Part shown: positions 36,056 to 44,788 of the stretch, piece by piece
Position numbering within the stretch: the stretch's first letter is position 1
Layout of the letters: each line of letters begins with the position of its first letter
Source: Nitrospirota bacterium
GTDB taxonomy: Bacteria; Nitrospirota; Thermodesulfovibrionia; Thermodesulfovibrionales; SM23-35
Assembly (NCBI GenBank): GCA_040754395.1
Contig: JBFMCL010000005.1
Location: 61,210-125,209, forward strand
Direction: 5' to 3'
Length of the DNA stretch: 64,000 nucleotides
The notes under the pieces: model-generated
Told to the model about the DNA's origin: nothing
Databases searched by the model: none
What the model saw: only the letters and a program-made list of their open reading frames with translations
Position numbers and translations under genes: made by a program

Positions 36056-37345
36056 ATGCATAATAAAATGAAAATGAAAAAAATTGTATCCATACTATTA
36101 ATGCTGTCCCTTTTTCATGCACTCGCAGGATGTACTGATGAAGACAGGGCCGCGAATACCGTCACAGTGCTTGTCTTCAAACACGGCAAAATCGCCGGAG
36201 ATCCGGAGAAATTTGCACAGATTATCAGAACCTTTGAGTCCCAGAACCCCGGAATATCGGTCAGGGACGAAATCCTCCCCGCTTCCACGGATGAGCAGCA
36301 CCAGTTCTATGTGGTCAACCTTGAAGGGAAAAGCGCTGATTTTGATGTATTGAGCATGGATGTGGTGTGGGTGCAGGAATTTGCCCGTGCCGGATGGCTG
36401 AGAGACGTGAGTTACCTGTTCACGGGGGATGACAAAAGCGCGTTTTTCCCCGGACCTATGCAAGCGGTAACCTACAGCGGAAAGATGTATGCAGTCCCAT
36501 GGTATATCGACGCCGGTCTTTTGTATTACCGGAAGGACTTGCTTCAGAAATACGGGTTTTCTCCTCCTGAGACGTGGGAGGAGCTTGTATCGACGGCCGG
36601 GTATATCATCTCAAGGGAGCGAGACCTTTACGGCTTTATCTGGCAGGGGAAACAGTATGAAGGGCTGGTATGCAATGTGCTGGAATATTTCTGGGGGAAC
36701 GGCGGGGATGTGTTGGAGGACTCGAGAGTTGTCATTGACAGCCCGGAAAATATCCATGCCCTCGGCTTCATGAGGGACCTCATCGTGACAAGCAGGGTGA
36801 CGCCTGAACTGGTGACTACCGCGATAGAGGAGCCGACAAGGCATATCTTTGGAAACGGGAAGGCGCTGTTCATGAGAAACTGGCCGTATGCATGGAATAT
36901 CTTCGAAAGGGAGGGCTCCCCGGTCAGGGGAAAGGTCGGTGTCGGCCTGCTGCCTTCTTTCAGAAAAGGAATGTCCGCTTCCACGCTTGGCGGCTGGCAG
37001 CTCGGGATAAACAAATACTCGAAACATCCTGAAGCTGCAGAGAAACTGATACGGTTTCTTACCTCTGCTGAAGTGCAGAAGACCATGGCACTTTCCATCG
37101 GCTACAAACCCTCCAGAAAATCCCTGTACGCAGACAAAGACCTGCAGAGGGAGCAGCCCTTTATTGCCGCACTGCATGAGGTGTTCATGAAGGCGAGACC
37201 GAGACCGGTATCGCCGTACTACATGATGATGACGCAGGTCATGCAGCCGGAATTCAGCGCTGCCCTTTCAGGGATCAAGTCGCCGGCAGATGCGCTAGAG
37301 TCTGCACGAAAGCAGATTGAGCATATTCTCGGAGGCGAAAGATGA
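36056..37345 (+). CDS. Sugar ABC transporter substrate-binding lipoprotein
   Basis: The 429-residue protein has a lipobox ending LAGC (Cys26), then a MalE-like fold: SMDVVWVQEFARAGWL, PWYIDAGLLYYRKDLL, YGFSPPETWEEL and GGWQLGINK. It should bind a sugar or oligosaccharide at the outer face of the inner membrane. Nearby trehalose synthase and glucanotransferase genes suggest trehalose, maltose or maltodextrin, but binding residues do not settle this. Its stop overlaps the first permease start (ATGA). Two later ATGs (36068, 36074) are possible starts. Confidence 0.9.
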   Translation: MHNKMKMKKIVSILLMLSLFHALAGCTDEDRAANTVTVLVFKHGKIAGDPEKFAQIIRTFESQNPGISVRDEILPASTDEQHQFYVVNLEGKSADFDVLSMDVVWVQEFARAGWLRDVSYLFTGDDKSAFFPGPMQAVTYSGKMYAVPWYIDAGLLYYRKDLLQKYGFSPPETWEELVSTAGYIISRERDLYGFIWQGKQYEGLVCNVLEYFWGNGGDVLEDSRVVIDSPENIHALGFMRDLIVTSRVTPELVTTAIEEPTRHIFGNGKALFMRNWPYAWNIFEREGSPVRGKVGVGLLPSFRKGMSASTLGGWQLGINKYSKHPEAAEKLIRFLTSAEVQKTMALSIGYKPSRKSLYADKDLQREQPFIAALHEVFMKARPRPVSPYYMMMTQVMQPEFSAALSGIKSPADALESARKQIEHILGGER

Positions 37346-38190
37346 CCGGGAGAGAGAGCGGAAACAGGTTCGTGATGCCCGCGGTGCTCCTCCTTTTTTT
37401 CATCACGGTGTATCCTGTCTTCTATGTCCTGTATCTCAGCTTTCACAGGAGGCTGCTGATTTTCGATATCTCGGAATTTGTCCTGTTTGAGAATTATCTC
37501 TTCCTCGCACGTGATGACAGATTCTGGAACGCTTTCTCAAATACCATGTATTTTACCCTCATGTCTGTTTCGCTTGAGCTTTTCCTCGGTCTCTGTATTG
37601 CGGTGCTCCTGAACAGGACGTTCATGCTGAAAGGGCTCGTGAGGGCTGTGGTGCTCATACCGTGGGCTATTCCTACCGTAGTTTCTGCAAAGATGTGGGA
37701 GTGGATCTACAACACGGACTTTGGCCTCCTGAATTTCCTGCTCGGCATGAAGATAAACTGGCTCGGAAGCACATTCTGGGCAATGAACGCGGCGATACTT
37801 ATGGATGTCTGGAAAACTACTCCCTTTGTTGTCATCCTGCTTACTGCCGGACTGCAGGTAATCCCCCGTGAACTGTATCATGCGGCAAGAATCGACGGAG
37901 CCGGCAACTGGGCAGTCTTCAGGACCATCACGCTGCCGTTGCTCAAACCGGTCATCCTCGTGGTGCTGATATTCAGGACCCTCGATGCCTTCAGGGTTTT
38001 CGATGCCGTATATGTGCTGACCGGCGGAGGTCCTGCAAATACTACCGAAACACTTTCTATCTATGCGTACAAAGTGCTGTTCCAGACACTTCAGTTTGGC
38101 TACGGTTCAGCACTCTCGGTTATTGTCTTCATCTGCACGGCATGCATCAGCCTCTTCTATATAAAAATTCTGAGCAGAGGGGCAAGATGA
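37342..38190 (+). CDS. Sugar ABC transporter permease (MalF/UgpA type)
   Basis: The 282-residue membrane protein has six helices and the EAA loop ELYHAARIDGAGNWAVFRTITLPL, which docks on the ATPase. It pairs with the next permease and the MalK-type ATPase. ATGA overlaps at both ends show tight translational coupling within the operon. It lacks the long MalF periplasmic loop, so it belongs to the shorter CUT1 permeases. Confidence 0.92.
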   Translation: MTGRESGNRFVMPAVLLLFFITVYPVFYVLYLSFHRRLLIFDISEFVLFENYLFLARDDRFWNAFSNTMYFTLMSVSLELFLGLCIAVLLNRTFMLKGLVRAVVLIPWAIPTVVSAKMWEWIYNTDFGLLNFLLGMKINWLGSTFWAMNAAILMDVWKTTPFVVILLTAGLQVIPRELYHAARIDGAGNWAVFRTITLPLLKPVILVVLIFRTLDAFRVFDAVYVLTGGGPANTTETLSIYAYKVLFQTLQFGYGSALSVIVFICTACISLFYIKILSRGAR

Positions 38191-39002
38191 TCAGAAAAGC
38201 GGGCTTTGTCATCCTCGTATCTCTTGCAGTAATATACTGTTCCGGTCCCCTGTTGTGGCAGTTCGTGACAAGCCTGAAACCGGATCATGAACTGACAGTG
38301 ATTCCTCCTGTCTTGCCCCTTAATCCCACCGGTATGCATTACATGGCGATATTCAGGGAATATCCGTTTTTGCGGATTATCATGAACAGTTTTCTTGTTG
38401 CAGCGTCGACGACGGTGTTCTCTCTTGCCATCGGCTCCCTGTGTGCCTTCGCACTTGCCAAGCTCAGGGTGGGGTTCAGGGCATTTATCCTCGGCTTCAT
38501 CCTTTCAGTATCCATGTTTCCGCCGATTGCGACGGTAAGCCCGCTCTATATCATTATCCGGTTTCTGGAGTTGCGGGATACCTTAACGGCGCTTATCATT
38601 ACCTATACCACCTTTTCCCTCCCTCTGTCTGTCTGGATCATGACGAGTTTTTTCAAGGAGATTCCCGACGAGATTTATCTGGCTGCAAAAGTGGACGGCT
38701 GCAGCCCGTTCCAGATCTTTTACAGGATAATGCTCCCCCTTTCGATGCCCGGGCTGTTTACTACCGCGATACTGGTATTCATATTTTCGTGGAATGAATT
38801 TCTCTTTGCCCTCACGTTTACCTCGACACAGGCATCAAGGACGATCCCGGTGGCAATCGCCCTTTTTCCCGGACTTCATGAGGTCCCATGGGGGGATATC
38901 GCCGCTGCCTCCATGGTGGTCACCCTGCCCCTGGTCGTTCTCGTATTCGTGTTCCAGAAAAGGATTATCGAAGGGCTTACCGCAGGTGCGATAAAAGGAT
39001 GA
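38187..39002 (+). CDS. Sugar ABC transporter permease (MalG/UgpE type)
   Basis: The product is 271 residues from ATG 38187, which overlaps the preceding stop (ATGA). The EAA loop reads EIYLAAKVDGCSPFQIFYRIMLPL, followed by conserved FSWNEFLFALTF and a C-terminal helix ending GLTAGAIKG, as in CUT1 MalG permeases. A longer reading from 38142 would overlap the previous gene without homology. It forms the importer channel with the upstream permease. Confidence 0.92.
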   Translation: MIRKAGFVILVSLAVIYCSGPLLWQFVTSLKPDHELTVIPPVLPLNPTGMHYMAIFREYPFLRIIMNSFLVAASTTVFSLAIGSLCAFALAKLRVGFRAFILGFILSVSMFPPIATVSPLYIIIRFLELRDTLTALIITYTTFSLPLSVWIMTSFFKEIPDEIYLAAKVDGCSPFQIFYRIMLPLSMPGLFTTAILVFIFSWNEFLFALTFTSTQASRTIPVAIALFPGLHEVPWGDIAAASMVVTLPLVVLVFVFQKRIIEGLTAGAIKG

Positions 39003-39006
39003 AATC

Positions 39007-40074
39007 ATGGCTGAGATAAGATTTGAAGGAGTAAGCAAGCGGTTCGGTAATGTTGCGGTTGTCAGCGCAATCGATCTGAAGATACACGACGGGGAGTTTT
39101 TTACCTTTGTAGGCCCGAGCGGATGCGGGAAATCAACCATCCTGAACATGATCGCAGGTCTGGAGCCTGTGACTGAAGGCGGGCTGTTTTTTGGCGATAC
39201 GCTTGTCAATGAACTGTCTCCAAGGCAAAGGGATGTTGCCATGGTCTTTCAGAGTTATGCCCTATATCCTCACATGACGGTGTATGAAAATATCGCTTTC
39301 CCGCTGAGGATGCAGAAAATCCGGAAGAATGAAATACAGGAGGAGGTGCACCGGGTCGCGGGTATTCTGGGACTGGACGCACTGCTCCAGAGAAAACCGA
39401 AGGAACTCTCCGGGGGCCAGAGACAGAGGGTGGCCCTCGGAAGGGCTATCATCAGGAAGCCCAGGGTTTTTCTGATGGACGAACCGCTTTCCAATCTTGA
39501 CGCGAGGCTGAGAATCGACATGAGGACGGAGTTGAAGAGGCTTCATCACCAGCTCAGGATAACTACCGTGTATGTCACACATGACCAGGAAGAGGCAATG
39601 AGCCTTTCGGAAAGAATCGCGGTTCTTTACCAGGGGGAGATACAGCAGTGCGGATCGCCCTATGAGGTATATGCAAGGCCTTCGAATATCTTTGTCGGAG
39701 GCTTTATCGGGAGCCCGCCGATGAACATTATTCCCGGATCTGTGGTCAGCGGCACACCGCTGGAAGTAGATCTGAACGGCAGGACTTTTCTGCTGCCAGC
39801 AGGCGAACTGCCTGTACAAAAAGGCGTAAAAGCAGGGATCAGGCCTGAAGACATCTCAGTCACCGGGGAAAAGACCGCTGAAAGTGTCAGGGTGGATATT
39901 GCACTTATCGAGCCGGCAGGGTCCTTTGCCTGGGTTGATGTGATATGGAACGGACTCAAAGTCAGAGGGACCGCAGAGGCGGAAACGCGGCTTAAAACCG
40001 GCGACAGTGCCTTTATTCAATTCCCGGTGACCAGAATCGTCCTGTTTGATGCGGAGTCGGGAAGAAGACTGTAA
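39007..40074 (+). CDS. Sugar ABC transporter ATPase (MalK/UgpC type)
   Basis: The 355-residue ATPase has Walker A GPSGCGKST, Q-loop VFQSYALYPHMT, signature ELSGGQRQR, Walker B VFLMDEPLSNLD and switch VTHDQEEAM. A C-terminal TOBE-like region (GIRPEDI) follows, characteristic of MalK-type ATPases that can be regulated by inducer exclusion. It follows the second permease by 4 nt and completes a self-contained importer. Confidence 0.93.
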   Translation: MAEIRFEGVSKRFGNVAVVSAIDLKIHDGEFFTFVGPSGCGKSTILNMIAGLEPVTEGGLFFGDTLVNELSPRQRDVAMVFQSYALYPHMTVYENIAFPLRMQKIRKNEIQEEVHRVAGILGLDALLQRKPKELSGGQRQRVALGRAIIRKPRVFLMDEPLSNLDARLRIDMRTELKRLHHQLRITTVYVTHDQEEAMSLSERIAVLYQGEIQQCGSPYEVYARPSNIFVGGFIGSPPMNIIPGSVVSGTPLEVDLNGRTFLLPAGELPVQKGVKAGIRPEDISVTGEKTAESVRVDIALIEPAGSFAWVDVIWNGLKVRGTAEAETRLKTGDSAFIQFPVTRIVLFDAESGRRL

Positions 40075-40229
40075 GGCAATAATCTCCCTGTGGGTGTCAG
40101 ACCGTGCAGAGACTGCCGGGTACGCTTCATGCGATTCTGCGGCACACTGCTGCACAAAAAGCTTGAATATGAAAAAAAATTGCACTATAATCATACAGTT
40201 TTTTATTGAAAATAAAGGAGGAGAATGAA

Positions 40230-40820
40230 ATGAGAAGAATGTTCAGTTCTTCCATCGGGCTCTTATGGGTCTGCATGATATCACTTGTATTTATGAGCAG
40301 TTGCGCAAAACCGCCGACCCAGGAAGTTGAGAGCGCGGAGAAGGCGATCGCTGAGGCAAAGCAGAAAGAGGCAGACCTTTATGTGCAGGATGAGTTCGTT
40401 AAGGCGGAAGAAGCCTTGAAAAACGCGAAAGAACTTATCGGTGAGAAGAAATACAAAGAGGCGAAGGCTGCTGCAGAGACAGCTTCCGGCAGCGCACTGA
40501 AAGCCATTTCCCTTGTGGTAATAAACAGGGAGGCCCTGAAGGAGGAAACCCTGAAGATGGTGGATGCAACGCAGAAAACGCTGGATGAAGTGAAGGCCCT
40601 TGCCTCAGCAGCGATCAGAAAAAAGTCACCTGTCAGTAAGGAAGAACTCCAGACGGCTATCGGGCAGTACGAACTCGACTTGCTTTCCGTAAAAAATCAG
40701 TTGCAGGAACAGAAAATCCGCGCTGCACATGACCTTCTCGTTTCCCTGAACGAGCACATTGCCGGACAGAGGGAGACTTTAACAGCGGCCATGGAGCAGA
40801 AAAAGGAAGCAAAGAGATAA
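40230..40820 (+). CDS. DUF4398-type coiled-coil lipoprotein
   Basis: From ATG 40230 (GGAGG 7 nt upstream) the product is 196 residues with a lipobox ending FMSSC. The mature protein is helical, with repeated EAEEAL/AEAKQKEA-like segments (AKAAAETA) as in DUF4398 proteins. It should be anchored to a membrane facing the periplasm and may act as a spacer or scaffold. The lysine-tailed gene at 40841 follows by 20 nt, so the two are likely an operon. Confidence 0.72.
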   Translation: MRRMFSSSIGLLWVCMISLVFMSSCAKPPTQEVESAEKAIAEAKQKEADLYVQDEFVKAEEALKNAKELIGEKKYKEAKAAAETASGSALKAISLVVINREALKEETLKMVDATQKTLDEVKALASAAIRKKSPVSKEELQTAIGQYELDLLSVKNQLQEQKIRAAHDLLVSLNEHIAGQRETLTAAMEQKKEAKR

Positions 40821-40840
40821 CCGGGGGGTGAGGGAATACG

Positions 40841-41191
40841 ATGAACTTATGGGAGAAAATCAGAAGGGATCTGGAAAAAGAGCTGAAGGCAAGTTATGCG
40901 TTCATTAAGGAAGGCACGGCAGTTCTCAGGAAGAAGAGCAAGGAGATTTCGAAGGAAGAGGAACAGCGGTATAAGATTATCGAACTTAAAACAAGGATTC
41001 AGGAAGAGATGTCCGGTCTCGGCGGAAGAGTTTACGAACTTGGCCTGAAAGACAAGAATCCCCTGCAGGACAAGAAGGTCGCTGCGTTTTACAACAGAAT
41101 CAATAAGCTCGAGATGCAGATTTCAAAGCTTGAAGGGAAGCCAAAGCCGCCTGCAAAAAAGGCAGCGAAGAAGCGGACAACAAAAAAATAG
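40841..41191 (+). CDS. Small helical protein with lysine-rich tail
   Basis: The 116-residue protein is helical and highly charged, with a C-terminal PAKKAAKKRTTKK tail similar in composition to H1-like tails. No signal peptide is present, so it is cytoplasmic and may contact nucleic acid or a membrane protein. GGGGGTGAGGG precedes the ATG. A strong terminator follows at 41194. Function unknown. Confidence 0.6.
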   Translation: MNLWEKIRRDLEKELKASYAFIKEGTAVLRKKSKEISKEEEQRYKIIELKTRIQEEMSGLGGRVYELGLKDKNPLQDKKVAAFYNRINKLEMQISKLEGKPKPPAKKAAKKRTTKK

Positions 41192-41193
41192 CA

Positions 41194-41226
41194 GGAGCCG
41201 CAGTGTTCAGCCTGCGGCTCTCCTTT
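41194..41226 (+). terminator. Rho-independent terminator-like hairpin
   Basis: GAGCCGCAG (41195-41203) pairs with CTGCGGCTC (41212-41220) around an 8-nt loop, followed by TCCTTTG. It ends the DUF4398/lysine-tail operon before the GH12 gene. Confidence 0.7.
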
Positions 41227-41304
41227 GTACGCATGGGTATCTGAAGACATATGCCGGCATGGACAAAACATGGTTCCGTCCGGCATACACAAAAGGAAAA
41301 TTGC

Positions 41305-42216
41305 ATGAGCATACTCTGCTGCTTTTTTCTTTTTCTCCTCTCCCAATCTGTTACTGCAGAGGTAATATCGCCACCTGCACAGACACATGCTATTTCATCC
41401 CGGTCTGATAGTCCATTTTCATTAGGGTCTCCACATGCTGTACTCTCCTTGGGAGATCCTCTTTACTTCAGGGAGTCTCCGCAGCCTGTGTTGGAATATC
41501 AAGCGGCACGCAGAACATCTCATCCCGGATGCAAAGACTGGTGTGAGTACCGAATCGATGAATATGCCATTTCAAATAATGTATGGGGAAAGGACAACAT
41601 TAAAGAGTATTCTGCACCATATGCACAATGTATTTATTCTGCCGGGGTGAAGGGTCCTGATCAGGCCGGATGGGACTGGATATGGCCTGCGTGGAGCGAG
41701 AGGAAGGTTCTGGCCTATCCGGCAATCGCGTATGGCTGGAAACCCTGGAGTCAGGAATCGACTACTGCAAATCTGCCGAAACAGGTTGGCGCCATTAATG
41801 AACTTACCGTTTCTTACCAGCTGGAATTTCATGCAACAGGAATATACAATCTTGCTTTTGATCTCTGGCTTACCCGCAGCAGCATTCCGTCCCCTGAGGG
41901 AATAACGAGAGAGATAATGATATGGATCGATCAGGAAGGAATCCAGCCTGCAGGGACGCTTGTTGACAATATCGCAATAGACGAAATGGACTACGCATTC
42001 TACAAGAAGAAGTTTAAGGAATGGGACTACCTTGCGTTTGTCAGTACCTCACGTTCTCGCGTAGGGAAGATTAACGTGAAGCGTTTTCTGGAATACCTTT
42101 TGAAAAATGCACACATCACCCGGGAAGAGTTTCTCGCCTCCATCGAATTCGGGAATGAGATATCAGCCGGCAAAGGAAGGCTGGAACTGCAGAAGTACCT
42201 GATTTCCGTACGGTAA
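41305..42216 (+). CDS. Secreted GH12-family endoglucanase-like protein
   Basis: The 303-residue product has a signal peptide (MSILCCFFLFLLSQSVTA). Its mature part matches glycoside hydrolase family 12: CKDWCEYRIDEYAISNNVWG (NNVWG 91-95), GWDWIWPAW, YPAIAYGWKPW, EIMIWIDQEG with the nucleophile Glu at 203, and EFGNEISAGKG with the acid/base Glu at 285. GH12 enzymes cut beta-1,4-glucans or xyloglucan. Both catalytic Glu are present. An earlier in-frame ATG (41251) lacks a signal-like start. The natural substrate is unknown. Confidence 0.8.
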   Translation: MSILCCFFLFLLSQSVTAEVISPPAQTHAISSRSDSPFSLGSPHAVLSLGDPLYFRESPQPVLEYQAARRTSHPGCKDWCEYRIDEYAISNNVWGKDNIKEYSAPYAQCIYSAGVKGPDQAGWDWIWPAWSERKVLAYPAIAYGWKPWSQESTTANLPKQVGAINELTVSYQLEFHATGIYNLAFDLWLTRSSIPSPEGITREIMIWIDQEGIQPAGTLVDNIAIDEMDYAFYKKKFKEWDYLAFVSTSRSRVGKINVKRFLEYLLKNAHITREEFLASIEFGNEISAGKGRLELQKYLISVR

Positions 42217-42383
42217 AAAGATTTGCTCCGCAGGGAATCGGATGAGTCAATATATTTCCGGTAAAGGTTTAACCCAGATTCTTCATGAAGCGTGGAATAG
42301 CAGATGAGGGGTGTAAGAAGCTTTGTTCACCCTGAACGTAGAGGAAGGGATGTTCATTATTTTTTTTACGAGGCGAAGGATTT

Positions 42384-43154
42384 TTACGCTTTCCGGATAA
42401 CTCTGTGCCCGTGGGTATATATGTTCAGACGGGTTCCCCTTACGAAACCGATCAGGGTGATATTCGCCTTCTCTGCTATCTCGATCGCATAGTTTGTCGG
42501 TGAGGTCCTGCTTATGAGAAAAGGAACTCCCCATCTTGCACATTTTGAGACAATCTCTGACGAAAGCCTGCCGCTGACCAGCATCATTTTATCTTCAAGG
42601 GGAACATTTTCGATAATGCAATGGCCGATTACCTTATCCACTGCATTATGTCTTCCTATATCCTCCGCGATCACCATGATTGTTTCTCCGTCCGAGACCG
42701 CGGCACTGTGCATGCAGCCGGTGGCCCTGAAAAGCATGGATTTTGTGTTGAAATCGTGAAACAGCGCCTGTATTGTATCCGGAGCAACGAACAGGTTGTC
42801 AGACGCTTTTTTGTATTCTTTGCTGCCGAAGGTAAGCCCGCCGATACATCCTGTCGTCCTTACCATTCCCTCTGTTGAGATCTCTCCGTCTGCAGGGACA
42901 TTGACATAAATATCCATTCCTTCCCCGTAACGGATTGTAATTGCATCAGCACAGAAATGACCATGGATGATCCCCTCATTCAGGCAGAAACCGACGACAA
43001 ATTCTTTTATCATCAAAGGGGTGCAGTAGAGACTCAATACTTTTTCGTTATTCACGGAGATGATTATCAGTTTTTCTGTGGCGACAGTGTCTTCTGTTTC
43101 TTCTGAAGAAGAGCCCGCAATTCTGACAATTTTCCTTTTCACGCACGGGTCCAT
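42384..43154 (-). CDS. fdhD: Formate dehydrogenase accessory sulfurtransferase FdhD
   Basis: The 256-residue protein has FdhD signatures: EFVVGFCLNEGII, RTTGCIGGLTFG, FRATGCMHSAA, EDIGRHNAVDKVIG and SGRLSSEIV. FdhD passes sulfur from IscS-type enzymes to the bis-MGD cofactor of formate dehydrogenase. The redox CxxC seen in some homologues is reduced to a single Cys in TTGCIGG. No formate dehydrogenase lies in the window. It begins 102 nt downstream of the ArsP-type gene on the same strand. Confidence 0.9.
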   Translation of the reverse strand: MDPCVKRKIVRIAGSSSEETEDTVATEKLIIISVNNEKVLSLYCTPLMIKEFVVGFCLNEGIIHGHFCADAITIRYGEGMDIYVNVPADGEISTEGMVRTTGCIGGLTFGSKEYKKASDNLFVAPDTIQALFHDFNTKSMLFRATGCMHSAAVSDGETIMVIAEDIGRHNAVDKVIGHCIIENVPLEDKMMLVSGRLSSEIVSKCARWGVPFLISRTSPTNYAIEIAEKANITLIGFVRGTRLNIYTHGHRVIRKA

Positions 43155-43256
43155 TGTTTTTACATACTATCAGAGGTACAGGAAGATTGTCGAGCCGTAC
43201 GAAAGGCCGCGACAGCAGGAAGTATGTTTTTCCCTGGTGGTTGAGATGAAGATTCA

Positions 43257-44432
43257 TTATCCAGCTATGGCGCCGAAGAGTATTCCTGAAATGGTTGCCA
43301 TAATTACGACCAGTGATACAAAGACCATGGTCTTCTTTGTACCCATGGCACGCCTGATAACCAGCATGTTCGGAAGACTCAGGGCCGGGCCGGCAAGGAG
43401 CAGTGCCAGCGCAGGTCCTTTCCCCATGCCGGAACCGATCAGCCCCTGAAGTATCGGCACTTCCGTAAGGGTAGCAAAATACATGAATGCCCCGACAAAC
43501 GACGAAAAGAAATTCGCAAAGAAGGAGTTTCCTCCGACCAGCGCAGTGATATGCTGTGACGGGATAATTCCTTCATATCCAACCCTGCCAAGGAGGAATC
43601 CTGCAGCGAGCACGCCGCCAAGAAGAAGCGGAAGAATCTGCAGGGCAAGTATCCATGATTGCTGCGCCCACTCCTTCAGTGCCTCCTTTGTAAACCATTT
43701 CATGAGCATCACCGACAGCGCAATCACTGAAAATCCAGTCAGCCACCACTTGTAATGGTAGATAAGCTGCCAGAGGGAGTGTGTCTCTTCGGGAGGGTTT
43801 CCCCAGTTTGCAAAAACGAGTATTGCGATCATGGAAAAGAAATAAGGGATTGTTTGCCCGGGAGAATGAACCTCTTTTGTATTGCTGAAATCGAAATCCT
43901 CTCCTGCCTGCCGGGATTTCTCCTCCTTCAGGAAGAAGAGGTGCATCAGAAGTCCGATCACAATGCTGAACACAACTGCTCCGATTGCCCGTGCAAGCCC
44001 CAGCTCCCATCCGAGTATCCTTGCGGTAAGGATTATCGCAAGCACATTGACTGCAGGGCCGGAATAGAGAAATGCGATTGCAGGACCCAGACCGGCTCCC
44101 CTCCTGTATATGCTCATGAACAGCGGGAGGATAGTGCATGAGCAGACCGCCAGGATGGAGCCTGACACAGAGGCGACCGAATATGAGAGCCATTTGTTTG
44201 CCCCAGCCCCGAAATATTTCATGACCGACGCCTGGCTGACAAAGACCACAATAGCACCCGCAATGAAGAAAGCGGGCACAAGACAGAGGAGCACATGCTC
44301 GCGAGCGTACCACTTTGTCAGCGCAAGAGACTCATTGACCGCGTTGGCAAACCGTGCATTCTCAACAGGCAGGAAATAACAGACAAGGAATACCGCAATT
44401 ACGATCAGCAATTTATATCGCTCTTTCATCAC
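43257..44432 (-). CDS. ArsP/DUF318-type permease
   Basis: The 391-residue membrane protein has eight to nine helices and the pair of GPALSLPN and AVCSCTILPLF motifs, the latter a Cys-x-Cys in a membrane helix as in ArsP exporters of trivalent methylated or aromatic arsenicals. It sits at the end of the arsenic operon, its start overlapping the preceding small gene by 4 nt. Other DUF318 permeases have unknown substrates, so the arsenic role rests on context plus the CSC motif. Confidence 0.8.
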   Translation of the reverse strand: MMKERYKLLIVIAVFLVCYFLPVENARFANAVNESLALTKWYAREHVLLCLVPAFFIAGAIVVFVSQASVMKYFGAGANKWLSYSVASVSGSILAVCSCTILPLFMSIYRRGAGLGPAIAFLYSGPAVNVLAIILTARILGWELGLARAIGAVVFSIVIGLLMHLFFLKEEKSRQAGEDFDFSNTKEVHSPGQTIPYFFSMIAILVFANWGNPPEETHSLWQLIYHYKWWLTGFSVIALSVMLMKWFTKEALKEWAQQSWILALQILPLLLGGVLAAGFLLGRVGYEGIIPSQHITALVGGNSFFANFFSSFVGAFMYFATLTEVPILQGLIGSGMGKGPALALLLAGPALSLPNMLVIRRAMGTKKTMVFVSLVVIMATISGILFGAIAG

Positions 44433-44767
44433 ACACCAGTCTTTATGCTATCCAATCTGTACTTTTTCGCAAAATAACGTGCCCATTCCAGTTCATTTCT
44501 CTGAATGGCAGCTTCGCAGAGTATCTCAGCAGCTTCCTTCCGGAAATTAAGAAATACCTCTTCACCGAGAGCATATGCCCGGACGATCTCCATTGTTTTT
44601 TCCAGGTAGCTGTCGAGAATCCTTTCCTGATTGTCCATTGAATAGACATAATTCTTGTCCCCCGTGTGCATGCAGCAGAATAAACGTGCCGATGCTTTCA
44701 TGCGGACCTGCCGTTCCATCTCTTCTATCTCTTTCATTGCAGTTTTCTGATCTGATTTTCCCAACAA
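44429..44767 (-). CDS. Hypothetical protein in the arsenic operon
   Basis: The 112-residue protein is soluble and mostly helical, with Cys at FCCMHTG and EILCEAA. Vicinal Cys could bind As(III), but no known family is recognised. It lies 22 nt after ACR3 and overlaps ArsP by 4 nt, so it is part of the operon. The start is TTG at 44767 with AAGGGAG upstream. A small chaperone or sensor role is only a guess. Confidence 0.55.
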   Translation of the reverse strand: MLGKSDQKTAMKEIEEMERQVRMKASARLFCCMHTGDKNYVYSMDNQERILDSYLEKTMEIVRAYALGEEVFLNFRKEAAEILCEAAIQRNELEWARYFAKKYRLDSIKTGV

Positions 44768-44788
44768 TTTCCGGCTCCCTTTGCTTGC

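Noticed and set aside
40141..40155. Sigma-54-like GGCAC...TGCAC site before the DUF4398 gene
   Set aside because: The GG-to-GC distance is one base short of the invariant spacing.
43573..44313. 246-residue ORF on the minus strand
   Set aside because: Overlaps ArsP in another frame and shows no membrane pattern.
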